NCBI RefSeq assembly: GCF_003852315.1
Contig: NZ_CP027762.1
Coordinates: 6,367,501 to 6,431,500, forward strand
DNA length: 64,000 bases
Reading direction: 5' to 3'
DNA from: Pseudomonas sp. LBUM920
Lineage (GTDB): Bacteria > Pseudomonadota > Gammaproteobacteria > Pseudomonadales > Pseudomonadaceae
The translations under genes and the position numbers were made by a program. Below the pieces are notes generated by a model. The model made no database searches. It was not told the DNA's origin and worked only from the letters and a program-made list of their open reading frames with translations. This document shows positions 60,268-64,000 of the stretch, piece after piece (the stretch's first letter is position 1; each line of letters begins with the position of its first letter).

Positions 60268-60759
60268 TCAGGCGATGCGTGGGTCTGGATTGTCCAGCAC
60301 GCTGTCTGTCTGCTCAGCACGGAATTTTTTCAGCACCGCGTGGAACTGCGGGTGCTTGGCGCCCAGGATGCTGGCAGACAGCAAAGCGGCGTTGATCGCG
60401 CCGGCCTTGCCGATCGCCAGGGTGGCCACCGGGATACCGGCCGGCATCTGCACGATGGACAACAGCGAATCCACGCCCGAGAGCATCGACGACTGCACCG
60501 GCACACCGAGCACCGGCAGGTGGGTCTTGGCCGCACACATGCCTGGCAGGTGCGCCGCACCGCCGGCACCGGCGATGATCACCTCGATGCCACGGGATTC
60601 TGCTTCATCGGCATACTGGAACAGCAAATCCGGCGTGCGGTGGGCAGAGACCACTTTCACTTCATACGGAATGCCGAGTTTTTCCAGCATATCGGCGGTG
60701 TGGCTAAGGGTGGACCAATCGGACTTGGAGCCCATGATCACGCCAACCAATGCACTCAT
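60268..60759 (-). CDS. purE: N5-carboxyaminoimidazole ribonucleotide mutase
   Basis: 163 aa. MGSKSDWSTLSHTADMLEKL near the start, SAHRTPD and GAGGAAHLPGMCAAKTHLPV are the PurE active-site motifs. It rearranges N5-CAIR to CAIR. First gene of the purEK pair, preceded by an unusual hairpin-rich leader with a terminator-like element. Confidence 0.98.
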   Translation of the reverse strand: MSALVGVIMGSKSDWSTLSHTADMLEKLGIPYEVKVVSAHRTPDLLFQYADEAESRGIEVIIAGAGGAAHLPGMCAAKTHLPVLGVPVQSSMLSGVDSLLSIVQMPAGIPVATLAIGKAGAINAALLSASILGAKHPQFHAVLKKFRAEQTDSVLDNPDPRIA

Positions 60760-60796
60760 CGTCGTGCCTCTTCTCTCTGGGCGCCCGCAGGCGCGT

Positions 60797-60840
60797 CAAA
60801 AAACAACAAGCCACGCGGGAAATCCGGCGTGGCTTGTTGT
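60797..60840 (-). terminator. Terminator-like hairpin in the purE leader (possible attenuator)
   Basis: On the minus strand ACAACAAGCCACGC and GCGTGGCTTGTTGT form a perfect 14-base stem with a 10-base loop, followed immediately by TTTTTT. It ends about 38 bases before the purE ATG and downstream of a good -10 (TATACT, 60878-60883 on the minus strand). It could therefore stop transcription of purEK conditionally, or simply end transcription coming from the LysR gene. Confidence 0.7.
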
Positions 60841-60849
60841 ACGAAATTT

Positions 60850-60874
60850 GGCCGGTTGGACCGGCCGAAGGCCG
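60850..60874 (-). promoter_or_regulatory. Overlapping GC hairpins at the 5' end of the purE leader
   Basis: GGCCGGTCCAACCGGCC (60850-60866) and CGGCCTTCGGCCG (60862-60874) share bases, so only one can form at a time. They sit right after the expected start of the purE transcript, ahead of the terminator-like hairpin. Confidence 0.5.
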
Positions 60875-61001
60875 CGCAGTATACCGTAATAATCCAGATA
60901 AACAGCCCCTGGAATGACCATCTGTCCAGTGGCGCAAACCAGCGGTTTTATTGACTTTCAGGTCAGCGAAAACACTGCCGATAAACCATGGAAACTGGAT
61001 C

Positions 61002-61105
61002 AATGTGGGAGCTGGCTTGCCTGCGATAGCATCACCTGAATATGCCTGATGTACCGAGGCGTCTGCATCGCAGCGGTGCGGCGATCCGACAAGCCAGCTC
61101 CCACA
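61002..61105. repeat. REP pair between purE and the LysR gene
   Basis: Inverted GTGGGAGCTGGCTTGCCTGCGAT copies with a slightly longer spacer of about 55 bases directly abut the LysR stop codon. The right copy is imperfect (GCGATCCGACAAGCCAGC). The remaining bases to 60875 hold nothing else I can identify. Confidence 0.85.
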
Positions 61106-62029
61106 CTAACCGCGTTCAACTGGAGGGGACTGCGCCGCCCCGCCTTCCAACTTGCGCCACAACAACCGTACGTTGGCCTTGCGCACCAACGCGCAGCGAT
61201 ACAAACGGATCTCCAACGGCACATGCCATTGCGGCCCGCCACACACCACCAGTTCGCCCCGCGCCAATTCGGCACGCACACTCAGTTGCGGCACCCAGGC
61301 AATGCCCAGCCCTTCCAGCGCCATGCTTTTGAGGCTATCGGCCATGGCGGTTTCGTAGATGGTGGTAAAGCGCAGGGAGCGCTGGCGCAGCAGCAGGTTT
61401 ACCGAGCGCCCCAGAAACGCTCCGGCGCTGTAGGCCAGTAACGGCACACTGCCCTCGCCTTCCAGGTCGAACAGCGGCTTGCCGTCGGCATCGGCGGCAC
61501 ACACCGGGAGCATTTCGGTGTTGCCCAGGTGCAGCGACGGGAAGATTTCCGGGTCCATCTGCATGGCCGCGTCCGGGTCGTAGAACGCCAGCATCAAATC
61601 GCAGCCGCCTTCGCGCAGTGCATGCACCGCGTCGCCCACGTTGGTGGCAACCAGCCGCGTGGCGATGTTCAGGCCTTCGTTGCGCAGTTGCGCGATCCAG
61701 CGCGGGAAGAAGCCCAGCGCCAGGGAATGCGCTGCCGCCACTTGCATGACCTCGCCCTGCCCGCCTTCCAGATGATGCAAATGGCGCAGCACTTCGCCGA
61801 GCTGCTCGACCACCGTGCGCGCGGTCACCAGAAACAACTGCCCCGCCGCCGTCAGTTCGACTGGCGTGCGCGAGCGGTTGACCAGGGTCAGGCCCAGCGC
61901 GGCTTCAAGGCTGCGAATACGCCGGCTGAATGCCGGCTGGGTGACAAAGCGTCGCTCCGCCGCCTGGGAAAAGCTGCGTGTCGCCGCCAAGGCGCTGAAG
62001 TCTTCCAGCCATTTGCTCTCAAGGTTCAT
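61106..62029 (-). CDS. LysR-family transcriptional regulator
   Basis: 307 aa from ATG 62029 with a GGAGGAAG ribosome site. N-terminal winged helix-turn-helix (about 5-64, FSALAATRSFSQAAERRF and TQPAFSRRIRSLE), then an effector-binding domain of the periplasmic-binding-protein type. It is divergent from aspA with a palindromic LysR-type box between them, so it may regulate aspA and itself. The inducer is unknown. The order LysR-aspA is kept in P. aeruginosa (PA5428-PA5429). Confidence 0.92.
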   Translation of the reverse strand: MNLESKWLEDFSALAATRSFSQAAERRFVTQPAFSRRIRSLEAALGLTLVNRSRTPVELTAAGQLFLVTARTVVEQLGEVLRHLHHLEGGQGEVMQVAAAHSLALGFFPRWIAQLRNEGLNIATRLVATNVGDAVHALREGGCDLMLAFYDPDAAMQMDPEIFPSLHLGNTEMLPVCAADADGKPLFDLEGEGSVPLLAYSAGAFLGRSVNLLLRQRSLRFTTIYETAMADSLKSMALEGLGIAWVPQLSVRAELARGELVVCGGPQWHVPLEIRLYRCALVRKANVRLLWRKLEGGAAQSPPVERG

Positions 62030-62098
62030 CACTTCCTCCCACGGGTACGCACCATTTTGGCACACACGCCCGCCATGATAACCGGGTCACACCTACAT

Positions 62099-62115
62099 TA
62101 TGCCGTTTGTGCATA
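62099..62115. promoter_or_regulatory. LysR-type binding box between the LysR gene and aspA
   Basis: TATGC-CGTTTGT-GCATA is a perfect five-base inverted repeat containing the T-N11-A core (TGC-N7-GCA) of LysR-type operators. It lies 70 bases from the regulator start and about 97 from the aspA start. Confidence 0.65.
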
Positions 62116-62211
62116 GGCCAGTGTTTAACAGCATTGGCCCAAAAACTCCCACAAGCCTAGCATTCGCAGCGTTCCGGCCAGTTCCGGGTCCATATCGAGA
62201 TGATTTCCGTC

Positions 62212-63636
<1,425 letters not shown>

Positions 63637-63688
63637 CGTTTGTTGCACCGCTCACCAGGTTGAGGGACTAGACACCTCTCACCTTTTG

Positions 63689-63724
63689 AGGGCCTGAAGG
63701 CTCGTTCTTCAGGCCCTTTTTTTT
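63689..63724 (+). terminator. Intrinsic terminator after aspA
   Basis: AGGGCCTGAA and TTCAGGCCCT form a 10-base stem with a nine-base loop, followed by a run of eight T, about 50 bases after the aspA stop. Confidence 0.93.
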
Positions 63725-63841
63725 GCCTCAAGGTTGCGAAATGACGCCCATAAAAAATCTAATATCGCCCTGCAAACCCTCCTTGCCTGCAACAGCTTGG
63801 CTGAAACCTTTAATCGCCCCGTGCAGACGGATCACGCTCTC

Positions 63842-63855
63842 CTAGGTATAGTGCC
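63842..63855 (+). promoter_or_regulatory. Candidate sigma-70 -10 region near the right edge
   Basis: CTAGGTATAGTG contains a near-consensus -10 (TATAGT at 63847-63852). The -35 region is weak (CAGACG at 17-base spacing). It faces right, toward whatever gene begins at the window end. Confidence 0.4.
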
Positions 63856-63911
63856 GCCCCTCTTCGCGTCAGAGATCGTCGGTAACGAGGTCCTGGACAG
63901 CGCGAAACCGC

Positions 63912-64000
63912 ATGAATAACAACACCCGCAAAAGGATTGGGGTCGAAGCGTCGTGCACTGCCTGGTGCCGAGCGATGCGTCGCACCGTCCTGCGTTTTTG
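63912..64000 (+). CDS. Possible 5' end of a next gene (uncertain)
   Basis: From ATG 63912 the frame stays open to the window edge (MNNNTRKRIGVEAS...), 29 complete codons. There is no strong ribosome site and too little sequence to recognise a family; an internal ATG at 63975 (MRRTVLRF) could be the true start. Listed because a candidate promoter lies upstream. Confidence 0.25.
   Translation, partial: MNNNTRKRIGVEASCTAWCRAMRRTVLRF

Noticed and set aside
59092..60954. 620-codon plus-strand frame opposite purK and purE
   Set aside because: Shadow of two well-defined purine genes.
63734..63919. 61-codon frame after the aspA terminator
   Set aside because: Starts at a TTG without a ribosome site and overlaps a promoter-like element.

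Overview
The window reads as one continuous piece of a Pseudomonas chromosome, most probably from the P. fluorescens group. Codon use is GC-rich and most proteins look like familiar Pseudomonas orthologues. The gene order phoB-phoR, a PilZ-linked response regulator, phoU-pstB-pstA-pstC-pstS, purK-purE and LysR-aspA is typical of the genus. The intergenic gaps hold paired REP (REPIN-like) palindromes of the fluorescent-pseudomonad type, with the core GTGGGAGC-GGCTTGC.

Positions 1-26.2 kb hold a complete H1-like type VI secretion system (T6SS). Two divergent arms start from an intergenic region at 13.4-13.8 kb. The leftward arm is fha, tssJ, tssK, tssL, tssM, tagF, pppA, ppkA, tagT and tagS, where tagS is cut by the window edge. 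The rightward arm is tssA, tssB, tssC, hcp, tssE, tssF, tssG and clpV, followed by vgrG and an Eag-type chaperone gene. The threonine-phosphorylation switch (PpkA, PppA, Fha, TagF, TagT/S) is present. The tagJ gene, which lies between hcp and tssE in the P. aeruginosa H1 cluster, is absent.

Positions 26.2-38.3 kb are the accessory part: three successive Rhs modules. Two are full PAAR-Rhs effectors (1488 and 1448 aa) with different C-terminal toxins, each followed by its own immunity-type gene. The third is a broken, displaced Rhs core tail that keeps an intact-looking third toxin tip and a third immunity-type gene. All three tips carry His-rich HNH/EndoVII-like motifs (GHH, LHH and WHH types). 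A truncated copy of the chaperone gene in front of the second rhs, and long nearly identical segments among the modules, record duplication and recombination. This is the most interesting region of the window.

From 38.3 kb on the content is housekeeping. It includes an HU protein, rubredoxin and rubredoxin reductase, ubiC-ubiA, a small secreted repeat protein, phoB-phoR, a CNNM/CBS membrane protein, a PilZ-type response regulator, and phoU with the pst phosphate transporter. PHO boxes are visible before phoB, pstC and pstS. Beyond these lie an MHS-family transporter, a thioesterase, a hexose-6-phosphate epimerase, two small envelope proteins, purE-purK with a hairpin-rich leader, and a LysR regulator divergent from aspA with a palindromic LysR-type box between them. 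The window ends just after the aspA terminator, in a promoter region and possibly the first codons of another gene.
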